A stretch of 64,000 bases of DNA from Physcia stellaris (lineage: Eukaryota > Ascomycota > Lecanoromycetes > Caliciales > Physciaceae): NCBI GenBank assembly GCA_018902385.1, contig JABSSW010000048.1, positions 124,001-188,000 on the forward strand. Direction: 5' to 3'. Below, piece after piece: positions 1 through 11,629 of this stretch; positions within the stretch are counted from its first letter, which is position 1; each line of letters begins with the position of its first letter. The notes beneath the pieces are model-generated. The model saw nothing but the letters and a program-made list of their open reading frames with translations. It was not told where the DNA came from and did not search any database. Made by a program: the position numbers and the translations under genes.

Positions 1-1363
1 AAAGCCAAGACCGTGCGAGGGAGAACTACAGCAGGTGCCATACAATAAATAGATAACGGGATCGTGATGCTTTGAGAAGAGGAGATACTGACTACCTTAG
101 ACGATCTGGCGAACTTTCCGGCTTTTGATTGGCGGGAGAATAGGTTTGGGGAATCTTGCGTTGGGCGTGATGATGTGAGTCTATCGCATTGCGCTGTTCG
201 GATGGAGGGAGGCATGTCTGTAGAAGGAGTATATATAGGCTGTAGAGAGAGGGCATGGATCGCCCCCGGGAGGGGGGGGCGGGGGGGCGTGATGCTGTTC
301 TCCTTTATTTAGCATTCCCAAGTAGCTTGAAGACGGAAGAAAAGCAAACGTGCGATTGGAAATGGAGACAGAGACTTGTCACTTTCCTGAAGAAAGCTTG
401 AAGGACTGACGAAAAGCAATCGTGCCTTGGAAGATGTTACAGAGAATCCTCAAAAGAAAGCGAAGAAAGCATCATGGAAAAGGGGTTGTATGTGAAATTT
501 AGAGTTGGTTACTCCTCTATGCTCCGACGCCGTGAGAAACGCCGAGCGGAAATCTAGATACATGAAAACAAGCAAGCAAAGATTGTGCTTCGAATCCTCA
601 TTACTCTACCACACCCCTCAAAGGGATGAACAGAACTCAAAACAAATCGAAGGCAAAGTCAAACCCCTTACCATCCATCCCCCACCCACAGATCCATCCG
701 CCTACATGCCCTCAACATCCATCGCTATTCAGCACAAGTGATTCCTCTCATATGATAGTACACTCGTTGCCTTTGCAATCCCACCTCTTCCCTAACTTCC
801 GCAGATCGAAAAAGAAAATACCCAGACATGAAAAAGGAACGACCCTCAAATGAAAATGCCACACCCATAAAAAAATCGACTTGCGCACTTCTAGCCCACC
901 AGCGGGGTCTAGACGCGGTTGTATCAAATTCGTGACGTTGTGTGCGTAACATGACCTGGTATCCCCCAACCCTAGATCCGATGCACCGGTTTACCCTAAG
1001 CTGAAATGGTGAATGGAGCAAAAATGACAATGGTACTGCGAAGAAAGTGTTGGAGCTGAATGGCGTGACGGAGGTGAGGACGGTACCGTATGGCGGAATT
1101 GAAGATAATGTCTATGTGCATGTGGAAGGTGAAGAGTGATTCATCAGAGCTGAAAAGATGGTAGTGTCTAAATACCAAGGGTATCTAGTGCTGGTGTGAT
1201 AAAACTCGTGGAGAGTGTGGGTTTCCGGAAACAGTCGAAGGACGATAGGTGGCTGTGAGACTAGCTGTGTGTGACACGAAAGAAGCGTCTTGAAGCATGG
1301 TGACGTTGAGCGTGTTTGGCGATTAATTGCGCACGTGGACATCCATGTAGACGCAGCTCGCGT
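1..1363. other. Non-coding region 3' of areA
   Basis: No gene is supported here. Short open frames on both strands lack recognisable domains, codon consistency or splice structure. The part next to 1364 should include the areA 3' UTR. A G-rich tract at about 264-291 (runs of 8 and 7 G separated by single C) stands out and could form a G-quadruplex on the + strand. Confidence concerns only the absence of an obvious gene. Confidence 0.5.
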
Positions 1364-4359
1364 TTACAAGCTCATAGTCAGCCATTCCCACTCTTGCGTC
1401 CCTCCACCGGCACCGCCGGCCATAACGGGTTGCTGCATGCTCGGACCAACAAGGCTACCTCCTTGCATAACGCCTAGACTGCTCGGAGGCCCGTGTTGAA
1501 AGCTGACATCTTTCTTCTTTGCTGGTGCTGAAGAAGAGGCTTTGTTGTTAGCATCCTCTGCGTCTATCATGTCAGCCTCTTGACCGGCTCGACTCCCCTG
1601 CTTCTCGTGCTTGCGCTGGCGCTTTGGTGCAACAGCAGGTATTGGACGATTGGTCGAATTGCTGACGGCCACGATGGGTGCTGGTTTCGGCGGTGCCGCT
1701 GCAATCGGAACCACACCGCCTTTTGCAGTAAGAGGTATTGATGGGTTATAACTCGTAGGAGTACTTCCCGCAGTGGATCCGCCAGAACCCTGCAATGAAG
1801 GGGGAGAGGCGGAATCGTTCAGGCTAGGGGGATTTGCTGAAGTCGGAGTTGTTGCAGGGGTCTGGGCGATGGAGTTTTTGCGGGAGGCTTTTTTGATGAA
1901 CGAGTTGCGGTTCCAATGGGAAGCTGATTGCCACTGCCACGGTTACGCTTCTTGATGACATCCGTCTTCAAAGAGAGTGGGCGGACGACGCCGTGAAGCT
2001 TGAGGAACAAGCCACAGGCATTACAAAGTGGATGTCCTTCGGGGTTGCGGCGCCACAAAGGAGTGGTCTGAGTGTAGCAGTTGGTGCATGTTGTTGGTAC
2101 TCCGTTGTTCTCGTTGGTTTTGGTACCTCCTGGACTAGCCGGACGAGACGGGGCTACACTGCTGTAACCGGATTGTGGTGGTGAACAAGGCGAGGACTGT
2201 GGCCTAGCCGACATTTGGTTTTGTTGCTGCGCAAGCTGCACAGCGTTTGGTGTGGAATTAATTCGTGGGATCTTCTGCATTCGGAGATCGTTTGAGCGGT
2301 TGCGAATGTCACTTACAGAAGCCGTGGAGCTGTGACCACGGTGAAGACCACCTCCATGTGTCCAGTCTTGGGGTGATGATACCATCTCAGTCCCACCAAT
2401 CGTCACCTGCTTACGCGGTGGCCCACGTGGGTATCGTGCTGCCATGTTATTCAATTGACTTCCCATGCTGCCGTCCCATGGACTTGGTATGCCATGATTC
2501 ATGTCCATTGATGGGTCTTCCAGTGGGGAGAATTCCGTCTGCATTATCATCGATCCATCGGGGTAGGATGCCCCGTCCTCATCTTCATTATCCGAATCGG
2601 CGCCGAAAGTGAACATTCCTTCTTGACGTGCAGCATCCATTGCGGGGGAGTGAGAAGCCGGATAAGTAGGGTTGAGTACATGCGATGGGTTGATGTGTTG
2701 CATCGAGAACGCAGGCGCACTGAGATTGGCTGGTCCTGTGCCAGCAGTGGTCACAGGGCTGAACATCGAGTCGTTGTTCGGGTTGTATATGTAATGAGGT
2801 TGCATGTTCGACAGATTGGAGGCCCTGTTAGTCGCAAATCCTTGGATGGGCCGTTGCTGACGCTCGAAATACATACGGTCGCTGTCCTGTAGAGGTTGAG
2901 GAGTAGATGTTGCCGATGGGTAGGCGGAAGCAGGAGGGGAGTAGTAATCTGACGAGTTCAGGGATGAGCCCATGGGGCCGTTCTTGTAAAAAGGGCCATG
3001 TGGCCCTAACGGAGAGGCAGTCGGAGAATTGAAGGCGAAGTTTTGCTGATAGGGGCCAGCGGAATTAAGAATTGGGTCGTCGCTAATGCTATATGTATCA
3101 AAGTTGAAAGGGACTTGTGGGTAGTTGTTGGTAGTGTGCAGTGAGTACTGAGCTGGCTGTGTACTTGAATCGAGACTGTAGTCGGCTAGACCCGTTTCTC
3201 CATCAATATCATTGGGTATTGCAATGCTATGGGTAGCGTTCAGTTGGGGAGAAAATTCCGCTGGGCGTTTTCTAGGCTGGAGTCGCAACATGAGCGTCAG
3301 CATTTGGAAAGCTCATGTTCTCGAACAGAATTTCATAGACCTCGCGCTTAACGTACTTTTGTCTCGTCAATGCTAGTCTTGCGCACTCTACGCCGTACAT
3401 AGTCAAATTCGTTGTTCCTCATTCGGTCCTGCAAGGGTGCTGAGGGCGGAAAGTTGGGATGCGACAGCTCCTGCACTTGCTTGCTCGTTTTTATAGGAAT
3501 AGCGGAAGCCATGGCGGTTGATGCACTGGTCGAGGTACTTGGTACACTCTCCGAAGGAGGCGACGGCGATAATCCAGCAGGGGAAGCGATTGATGAGGGG
3601 AATATGAGGTCGTCAATGTTCATGGGATCATCTTGAGTGGTGTTGCTGTTGTCAACAGAGTTGCGTAGCCTCGCAATTCCCGATGGCGCGCTGGTAGTCT
3701 GCGTAGCTTGCTGATTGAGCCTAAGATATGATAACCTGTTAGCTGGAGTCTATCGCCTTAGGTGCGGCAGAAGCGTGGTGTTGCATCGCATACCTCGCCT
3801 GTTCTCGTTCTTTGCGTTTGAGGTTCATTGCCATCATCCTCCAAGTCAAGTTCTCCATGCGCTCTTGATTCGGCAGCTGTGTCTTCGTCTTGCTGTACAG
3901 CTTCCATATCTGCGTTGCCAATGGGTCCTGCTTCTGCATCTCGGCGGGGTTGGCAAAGCCGGCGTTGGCGGCGTCATTGTTCCAGTCCGGGAAGAAGGAC
4001 TCGCGGAGTAAGTCCTTCCGAGTATTCCGACTTTCCGTTGAGAGATCCAGATTGGTGGAGCGATGGTTGCTGTGCTTGTTGGTCGGAATGGTCACGGTTG
4101 TGGTTGCTGATGACTGGAGGCGATGCGATGACGAGCAATGGGGTGGTAAGTGTGATGTTTGTGGGGAAACGAGGGACGGAGGGACATGACTGCGTTGACT
4201 TGGCGTGTGCCCAATTAAGGGCTCGAATTCATCGTCCGAGGTGGCTGCAGACGCAGGCCCCCCCACGCGAGCCAAATTTGCTGTCGAAGTGGTGCTGGAC
4301 GGAGGGCTCATGGTAGCTCCCGGCCGAGAGCTGCTCACCGTCGCGGCGCGGGGAGGCAT
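1364..4359 (-). CDS. areA: AreA/NIT2-type GATA nitrogen regulator, in two frames
   Basis: Global activator of nitrogen-catabolic genes; a nuclear GATA-factor. Exons read 4359-3794, 3720-3357 and 3276-1364, with introns of 73 and 80 bp that have GTATGC/GTACGT donors and GCTAAC/GCTGAC branch sites. The N-terminal part holds the family block [20 protein letters not shown] and, after intron 1, [12 protein letters not shown] single C-X2-C-X17-C-X2-C zinc finger (CTNC...CNAC) lies near residues 707-731 and is followed by a basic tail. The last residues, EWEWLTMSL, are the AreA C-terminus known to bind the co-repressor NmrA. The frame changes by one base at an A6 run (1889-1894): upstream frame continues 24 residues and stops at 1819, giving about 795 aa, while the conserved tail is in the -1 frame, giving about 947 aa. 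A missing A in the assembly is the simplest cause; a real frameshift allele or programmed slippage are alternatives. Confidence 0.93.
1888..1894 (-). other. A AAA AAG slippery heptamer inside areA
   Basis: Read on the - strand in the areA frame the codons are TCA AAA AAG, so the heptamer A AAA AAG sits in exactly the phase required for a -1 tandem slip. After a one-base backward slip the next codon is GCC, and translation runs into the conserved AreA tail (K-K-A-S-R-K-N-S). I do not see an obvious downstream stem or pseudoknot, and a one-base deletion from an A7 run would leave the same picture. Confidence 0.5.
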
Positions 4360-7300
4360 ACAAAAGGGGAACGATCACAATGTTGTATGTGAAACCAAAG
4401 GCTGAAGCCGAAGCAACAAACGCTGCGCTTAATCGGTCTCTCTAGCGAAAGTCGCCTCTTCGCGTACAGGTTCTTATGTCAGATGGGTACCGAAGTATCA
4501 ACCGCAGGGCAATAAAGTGGAGCATCTTGATCTGCCCAGACAAGACAGCCAAAGTAGGTGGTCGCACATGCACCCAGTTGGCTGGAAGACTCTTCTACAG
4601 CAGGGTTCGGGGGCAAGCTTTGCTTTTGGCTTTGACACGGTCGTGAATGGCTGCAACACCCTGTCCAGACTCGCAATGGGGTGCATCGCTGGGCGCGGGC
4701 TAAGGCACACCATGCTGTCGAGCGAGGCCCACCAAGGCTTAGAGGGGGAAGGAAAAAGCGCTACAGGCTGGGGCAGGCGGAGAGACGGGCTGGTAGTGGT
4801 GGGAAAAGACCCTGAGGAACCCTGCTGCTGTGGCCGTAGATGAAAGGAGTCACAGTGGGGGACACATGCATCTTGGAGATCTCTAACAACTCTGGTGGCA
4901 ACAGGCTCAAATACTGTCAGTCCAGGGCGGAAGATGAAGCCGGAGAAGATCATCCTCATCGCCCAACCTGAAGGGATTGCTCCGGGTTAAACCCGTCTAA
5001 AGAGTGATACTTTGAGGCATTCATTCATTCATTCATAACAATCATATACATGTATCCTCTCCATGGCCTCTGCCTCCTCAGGGGTTTTACATTATTGGCT
5101 GACCAGGATCGGGTTGGCGTGTATCCAGGAGAGCTCCTGAGAACGTCACAGGTATAGCCTGCAGCAGTTCACTGACAGCATGATCTATGGGGTCAAGGGC
5201 AACAACAATCGAGGCATAAGTCAGCAATAATATGATTGGAGGCGATGGCATGGGCCAGCAGCAGAATTGATGAACGTCTGCAGAATGCCGCAGGATGCAC
5301 ATTAAGAATGCATGCATCTTCGCTTTCGGTCGGCTTCGAACTTAAAACTTAGGGGTCCGGCTGTTGCACTGCTTCCGTGAGGTAAATTTGGCTCCTGACC
5401 TAAAGCTACTCTACTCTAGATGATGATACTTGTGCTATATCTTGATTGCACACCCGGGCAATCACGTGCTCCTATTACTTGCTTCCGCCCGTTCACAGTG
5501 GTTCGCGTGATCGACTAATGTACGAAGCGGTGAAGACGAGGAGAGTCGACTTTCACATGCCCATGCCAGATGATCGCGCGCGCTTGTTACAAAATCCCAC
5601 CCCTTTCCGGAAATATCCGATTCCATCGATGTGGTGCATTCAACCTTAGGTATCGCTATAAGCTGTCGACTCAGCACTCTTGCTTTCCGCCCTCCCCTAT
5701 ATGAGACTCGTGTCTCGTAAGCCTTTCTTGTCTCGGTATACGGAGTGAAACAAGCCGGCCGAGCAGACATCTCACCCACGCTATGAATTTGTCAGCTGGA
5801 CGTCTTCATCCTCTGGCTGGTTTCAAAGACTGTAAGAGTAGATCGAGGAAGGTTTGCTCCGACATGCTGATGAATTGCTGTATTGCTATTCAAGTATTAG
5901 TGGCTAACAGTCGAGGCTCACATCGGCGTGGGCTACCGGGGAAACGGCTGTCACAGATCCGTTGAACTTTGAATAATACGGAGTATCATTGCTGCAAGCA
6001 GTTCTTACGGTGAAGGCCAGCAACATCGCCGGGCAAGGGATCTCGGTTCGCACAAGGGCTCCATTGGATCGGTCCGCAGAAGGTGATCCAGCTGCAGCAA
6101 AGGACCGTCTGATGTATGAATATTATGTCCCAAGACCGGCCATCAGTGGTTTTGGCGCATCCCAGTCCGAACAAGCACAAACTCAAGTGAACTTAGTCGT
6201 GCAAGATGGCCAGAGAGTAGAGATGAAGGTCCAAGGATAGGTAGCTTATAATCATTGTGATACTAGCGTGCTTTTTTGTTCATGAATAAAAGCGTTCAAT
6301 GGAAGCATCAATCCTGGAGGTTTCAAGTTGTTCGGTGATAAGGTAGATATTCACATCACATGGTGATACAGACCGCCGGTGGAAGATGCCCGTGCGGTGA
6401 ACATTGGTGGCGTCGGTGAACCCCCACGCCGCTTACTCAAAACAGCTGGCTCGTTCCAACTCGAATCGATTTCCCATTTTCGGACATTTCCTCCACGGTG
6501 GAAATTGAGACGCTCTTGTGACTGGTTCTGGTGGAGACGGCGGATGAAGAAGGTGCCTCATTGCACCTTGCCGGCTGTTGCTGTTTCAAATGACTGCGAC
6601 ACGAGAAGCGAAAGCGAATAGGAGAGACATTGGTAGGTCTCTTGTAGGAGAGGTCAGTGGCGAGTTTGAGGATCATCATCATTCCATCAATCGTAGGATG
6701 TCCCGTTAAAGCTCCAAGCATGCTCGCCTGATGGGGCCGGCGATTCTTTGCCAGGCAACAAGGTTTCCATGAGATGCTTCATCCGCGGCCAATTCTTGTC
6801 CAGGTGGTACCGAATACTAGCTTTTCAACAGGTAGCGTCTGAAGGTAGTAACGCCGCTTCCCAGGTCCGCAGGCTATTTAGACACAATGGTGAGCACGAG
6901 CATTCGCTAGGTGCAATCTCCCGTCTCGAGACTTCAAGTTCTCCAACCCTTGAACAAGGAGCACAAAGGCCATTGACTTCATAACCGTTTTTGTACTTCG
7001 CAGTTGTCCAGAGGGATCAACAATCTATGGAATCACTGGTGCCAAGAGTGGCGGCAGCGCCAGCGCGAGGAAACCTCTAAGTCCTCTACGACCTCGAGCT
7101 GGCCAATCCAGCGAGAAGAGGAAGCTGGTAGGAGAGTCAACCAGGAGTCAATGTGATGGACTGCTCCTTGCTGTGTTCCATGGGGCTGGTCCTCTGGCTC
7201 GCTTTGTTAACCCCAATGTCCACGGAGCTCGAGAGTGGATGTGATACAGTTGGGTTAGTGAGGAATCCTGTGTCACCGTCGTTGACTGCTGGCACTCGAG

Positions 7301-7988
7301 TAAGTCTGTATAGCAGAAACATGTTGTGGATGTTGTGAAGTAGGTCAGACAAAAGCAGTGGGAGCTTTGGAACTCATATGTTATCCAAATCGAGTAACCA
7401 CGTGTTCACCCTATTCGATGCTTAGACTTGGTGGGAGCGAGTGTGCGTGAGAACAAGTCCTCGAAGATGGCCTATGCGTGAAAATCATGTAGGAGAGCGA
7501 ATTGATATCTAATCTCGAGTGTTTGCCTGGAAAGATATGCTAGAACAGGACAGCCTACAGCCAGTAAGAGTAGGGAACAGCTAACCCAGAGTTGTGTTCC
7601 ATTACACATGGAGCTGCAAGCAAATGCAAGGCACAGTGATGCTGGTGCAAGCTGTGCTTCTCCTAAGTATGTAGAGATAAGGGAACGAATAGAGATAAGA
7701 ACCTACCTTCCTTAATCCTACCTACATCTTAAATATTTAGCCTTCCAAATCCATGCCATCCTTCACTTCATTCAACTCCGGAATCTTGGACATTCATGCA
7801 ACTCTCGGACTGATAATGGCTTCCTATCGCTTTGGAAAAACTGGCGTTTAGAGGGCCGTGTTATCTAGAGAAACAGAAACCATTAGGAAGAGTTCTGTGA
7901 TATCTAAACCACATCCAGAGGCAATCAAACTAAAGTGAGAGTAAAGTCGATTCAAAGCCCTTTGAAACTCGTAAAAGAGCGTTACAAA
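4360..7988. other. 3.6 kb without a supported gene (areA upstream region and beyond)
   Basis: This holds the areA promoter and probably a long 5' leader, then sequence I cannot assign. Open frames at 4498-4959 (-), 5087-5317 (-) and 5989-6240 (+) lack ATG context, homology or intron structure that I can defend. A short ATTC tetranucleotide repeat lies at about 5021-5036. Scattered GATA/TATC motifs occur upstream of areA, which would fit self-regulation but are too common to count as evidence. Confidence 0.4.
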
Positions 7989-8732
7989 CTATCTTAGTTC
8001 GCCATTGGCCATACTTGTCTTCGAATAACCCTTTTCGCCAATAAGGCGTGTCTTGCTGATCTCCTCGTCTGTCACCGCACGCCACTCTGAAACCGGAATC
8101 CAGCCAATGTAAGCTCTGTCGCCGAAGCCACCAATCCAGTATATCTCTTCCACAACCAGCCGTGCCCACCAGCTTTCGTGGATTGGGTTCCCTGGCGTCC
8201 ATGCCTCGGCATCCGGATGTGATCTCAGGAAACATGACTCAATCTCGTTTTTCTGGACGTCGGCTGGTGTGAGAGCTTCGATATGGCCGATTAGACTGAA
8301 ACGAGGCAGATTTGCTGGACTGTAGGTATACAGGTCCTCTGGCGGAGGATTTTGTGTACTTGGAGGGTGGTAGCGTATAGACAGTGTGACATTGCTGCCG
8401 GCTTGTGCATTTTTGAAGCTCGTAGCGATACTAATCGCAAGAATTGTAGGATCATATGATCTTGGCCCGCACGATGCGTAGTAGTCCATCAACCCGATGG
8501 GGATACCACCAAGATCGTCAGGTCGAGTTTCGAATGTCGACGCAGCTGAGGCAGGGAACACCGTGGAAAGAGTGGCTATAGAGGAGAGATTAAGGATGCG
8601 GCGTGCCTGTACGGCTGATTCGTGAGCAGACGGAATGGTGGTCGTGGACTGTGGATTGACAAAGACATGCTGAAGATCTGAGGTGGCCGCTGCAAGCTGC
8701 AGGAATGGCAGCAAAGCTGCAAAGCACTTCAT
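7989..8732 (-). CDS. CREG-like secreted protein (PNP-oxidase-like fold)
   Basis: Single-exon gene for about 247 aa. I chose the ATG at 8732 because it begins MKCFAALLPFLQLAAATS, a good cleavable signal peptide; an upstream in-frame ATG at 8828 would bury that signal. The body (ARRILNLSSIATLSTVF ... IPIGLMDYYASCG ... RFSLIGHIEAL ... WWARLVVEEIYWIGGFGDRAYIGWIP) matches the CREG family, a pyridoxamine-5'-phosphate-oxidase-like beta-barrel that lacks confirmed enzyme activity. Predicted N-glycosylation sites include NLS and NVT. It likely acts in the secretory or vacuolar system or outside the cell. The family call comes from remembered motifs; the precise role is unknown. Confidence 0.75.
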   Translation of the reverse strand: MKCFAALLPFLQLAAATSDLQHVFVNPQSTTTIPSAHESAVQARRILNLSSIATLSTVFPASAASTFETRPDDLGGIPIGLMDYYASCGPRSYDPTILAISIATSFKNAQAGSNVTLSIRYHPPSTQNPPPEDLYTYSPANLPRFSLIGHIEALTPADVQKNEIESCFLRSHPDAEAWTPGNPIHESWWARLVVEEIYWIGGFGDRAYIGWIPVSEWRAVTDEEISKTRLIGEKGYSKTSMANGELR

Positions 8733-9214
8733 TATGGGAGGGGAAGTCGGCGATGTCTTTCGGCTTAGCACGTAAAGTAGGCGTGCGAAAGGTGGTGCAT
8801 GAATGCTTCTGGCCGCCAAATGAATCACTCAGGGAGAGTCAGGGTTTGATGTCATGCCAAGCACATGCGAGTGTACTGTAGCTGTCTGTTGAGAGATGGA
8901 GCGGTATTGCGATCTGGACCTAGGACCTACAGTCCGATCACAGTATATGAGGTTTGACAAACCTTATATCATATCCTGTCGTGAAGTCCAAGCTCACGTC
9001 GTGAGAAAGTGAGTCCGAGCCTACGCACTATGTACGCACCAAACCGGCCGAGCTCCCCCCTGTCCACTTGACAATCTCTAGATCTTACCGTGCGCGCTGC
9101 CCAATTTTCATGCCCAACTTACTCATATACATCAGCATCGCCCTATTCGGCTTCGTGATGGCGAATCTCTCGTCGAGGGTACCTCCATCGACAATGTGAA
9201 CGAATGCATACCGT
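8733..9214. other. Intergenic, divergent promoters of CREG-like and coiled-coil genes
   Basis: About 480 bp between two divergently transcribed genes. No further coding or RNA feature is visible. Confidence 0.5.
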
Positions 9215-9785
9215 ATGTCACCCATGACCACCCTCCTCTCCATCCCCGACAGTCAGCTCGGCCTTTCCCAAGCCGAGATCCACATCTTGCGCCAGCACCA
9301 GCAAATCGCCCTTTCCTCGCACCCATATGCCCCAGCTTCTCGTGGACGTGGCCACGTTCGTACTAGCGCTTCAACCTCGCGTGCTGCAAGCGCAGCCTCC
9401 TCTGGCCAGGGGCGCCTTGTGCTTGATCCGAACAGCCTCGCTGTGCTAGGGCAACACTTTGAGCGGTTGATGGGCGCAATACAAAACCGAGTTGAGAATG
9501 TCAGTGGCAAGACCAGCCTTGTGGATGTTTGTTGCTGACATTGCCCAACCGTAGCTCACGGCTCAAACCCAAACCTGCACCATCAACCAATCATCGCGAG
9601 CTGGTGCAACAATGGCCGCCGCCGACGCAGAGATTGCTCGGTTCAGAGAGATTCTACGCCAGATCGATGAGTTAGAGACTGAATTCGACAAAGTGAGGCA
9701 TATCCGGGACATTGTCAAAGGTTTCCGAAGCCGCGTCGAAGGGCTGGAGAAAAGGATCGATGGGAAGGGGCCGCGGAGGAGATGA
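9215..9785 (+). CDS. Small coiled-coil protein, possibly BLOC-1-like
   Basis: Two exons, 9215-9499 and 9555-9785, joined over a 55-bp intron with a GTCAGT donor, a GCTGAC branch and TAG acceptor; the join keeps frame and gives 171 aa. The N-terminal half has a Ser/Ala/Arg-rich linker followed by LAVLGQHFERLMGAIQNRVE. The C-terminal half (EIARFREILRQIDELETEF, then HIRDIVKGFRSRVEGLEKR) has heptad spacing typical of a coiled coil. The combination recalls small subunits of the BLOC-1 endosomal complex (Cnl1-like), but I cannot confirm this; a kinetochore or tethering-complex subunit is also possible. The exon structure is more certain than the function. Confidence 0.65.
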
Positions 9786-10382
9786 CATGTTGTATACCTG
9801 TTCGAACATAACATTGAACGCTATCGGTGGAGCATGGTTGGATGCTTTAACCATTTATACCCATGTACTCATACTACTTAGCGATAGACGCATGAAAGAA
9901 GCAATTCTGTACTACTGCTCGAAACTACTTCCATGTGCCACATCAATTTTTTAACCGGTGGTCGCAGCCCGACTGAAAAAACTCAAGGCTCTTGACTTGA
10001 CAAATGTCTCAAGTATCTACGTCTACGTTGATGCCCGAGAAATCAGGGGAGCCAAAAACCACCGTCGGGGATGTAGTTGGACCGGAGAACGTCAGATCGT
10101 CCCATGTAACAACCCCTGAGCTGAATATCCAAGTCTTTTCTACGCGCGTATATGGCGATTGCTTTACTTGATGCATTGCATGATGATGAGGAATAGAAGG
10201 TAATATAACTGTTGGGATGTAAGTATCGGATCGTACTCCGTTCCCGCATTTTTCCGTGATCCTGGAAATCCAATAACCAAATCAACCTCGAGCTCATGAA
10301 GCTATTGAACTCACTCATTCAGTGGTAGTGACATTCAAGAATTTTTTGATAGAGTCGGTCGACATTATTTGTCACGCTCATC
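9786..10382. other. Intergenic region
   Basis: About 600 bp between two + strand genes. It should hold the terminator of the coiled-coil gene and the promoter of the dehydrogenase. I see no other feature. Confidence 0.5.
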
Positions 10383-11629
10383 ATGTTGTGGGGAAAGACG
10401 TTCAACCCTGATCTCGATATCAAGGATCTTAGTGGAAAAGTCATTATTGTCACAGGAGGCAACACAGGCCTTGGAAAAGAAGCTGTCCTTCAGTTGGCGA
10501 AGCATAACCCTTCACATATCTATCTCGCCGCAAGGACGCCGTCAAAAGGAGAGGCAGCTGTAGCCGCAATCAAGGAAGCCGTTCCATCCGCTCAGATCAG
10601 TTACTTGCCTCTGGATCTTGCCTCTTTCAGTTCAGTCTCTTCCGCTGTCAAAACCTTCACAAATGAATCAAAGCGTCTTGACGTCCTGATGAACAACGCT
10701 GGTATAATGGCCACGCCGCCCCAAAACACGGAGCAAGGCTACGAAATCCAGGTAAGCCATTCATGGAGTACAGCCCTTGGGCCGAACTCTGCTGATCTTT
10801 CTCTGAAGTTTGGAACCAACCATATGGGCCATGCAGTAAGCCTACTTGTAAATTTGTCTTTGTCTTCCGCATAATTGCTGCAAGAGAAATGGTCGGGTTG
10901 GTTGGGAGCCCATGAATAGCAAATGCTTGAAAATGCTATCAATACCAATGCTACCTGAATTCCCAAAACCAGATAAGCGGTGGCGAACAAGGCCTGACGC
11001 GCCTAGGGTTATGTTCGCCGCGCCAGACTATGGGTAGCTCCTAATTCAGTGTTGCTAATATCAGAGATCTCGTTGACGAATTATGCTAATCCAACTGCTC
11101 ACAGCTACTGACCAAACTCCTACTTCCGACGCTTCTTTCTACAGCCAAAGAACCTGGTTCGGATGTTCGTATTGTGAACCTCACTTCCGAGGGTCATCGT
11201 CTTGCGCCAAGTGGAGGTTGTCCATTGGATAAATCGAAGCTGGGTAACGCCGGGCCTTGGGGACGTTATGGCCATTCCAAACTGGCGAATATTCTCTTCA
11301 CGAAAGAACTTGCTGCACGATATCCCGACATCACGTCGGTAGCCATACACCCAGGGGTGATAAAGACCGATCTATATCTGCCAAACGCTTCATCGAGCAT
11401 GATCATGAAATATGGCATGATGGCGTTCGGGCCGTTCATGAAGACTGCATCGACCGGCGCATTCAATCAACTGTGGGCTACAACTTCACCGAAACAGGAT
11501 ATATTGAATGGCGCTTATTATACCCCTGTTGGTTCTTTGAGTAAGGCGAGTGGATATGGCCAGGATGTGCAGATGGCCCGAGAATTGTTTGACTGGACTG
11601 AGAAGGAGCTAGAATCGAAAGGCTACTGA
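10383..11629 (+). CDS. Short-chain dehydrogenase/reductase, retinol-dehydrogenase type
   Basis: NAD(P)-dependent oxidoreductase with a Rossmann fold; substrate not predictable. Exons 10383-10751, 10809-10835 and 11105-11629 give 306 aa. The 27-nt middle exon encodes FGTNHMGHA, an invariant stretch in this SDR group, which supports both flanking introns (57 and 269 bp, donors GTAAGC). The glycine motif TGGNTGLG is at residues 24-31, NNAG at 104-107, the catalytic Ser at about 160 (NLTSE) and the YxxxK pair at 187-191 (YGHSK). The 57-bp intron is a multiple of three without a stop, so its retention would add 19 residues. Relatives include fungal homologues of WW-domain oxidoreductase and retinol dehydrogenase. 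Confidence 0.9.

Noticed and set aside
1993-2892. Plus-strand frames over areA
   Set aside because: Antisense shadows of the GATA-factor coding exon.
4498-4959. 153-codon minus-strand open frame upstream of areA
   Set aside because: No recognisable domain; composition like leader sequence; lies in the likely areA promoter/5' UTR.
5989-6240. 84-codon plus-strand frame
   Set aside because: Starts with TTG, has no in-frame ATG of use and no family resemblance; a shared DRLMYE word with another frame near 5,515 looks like chance.
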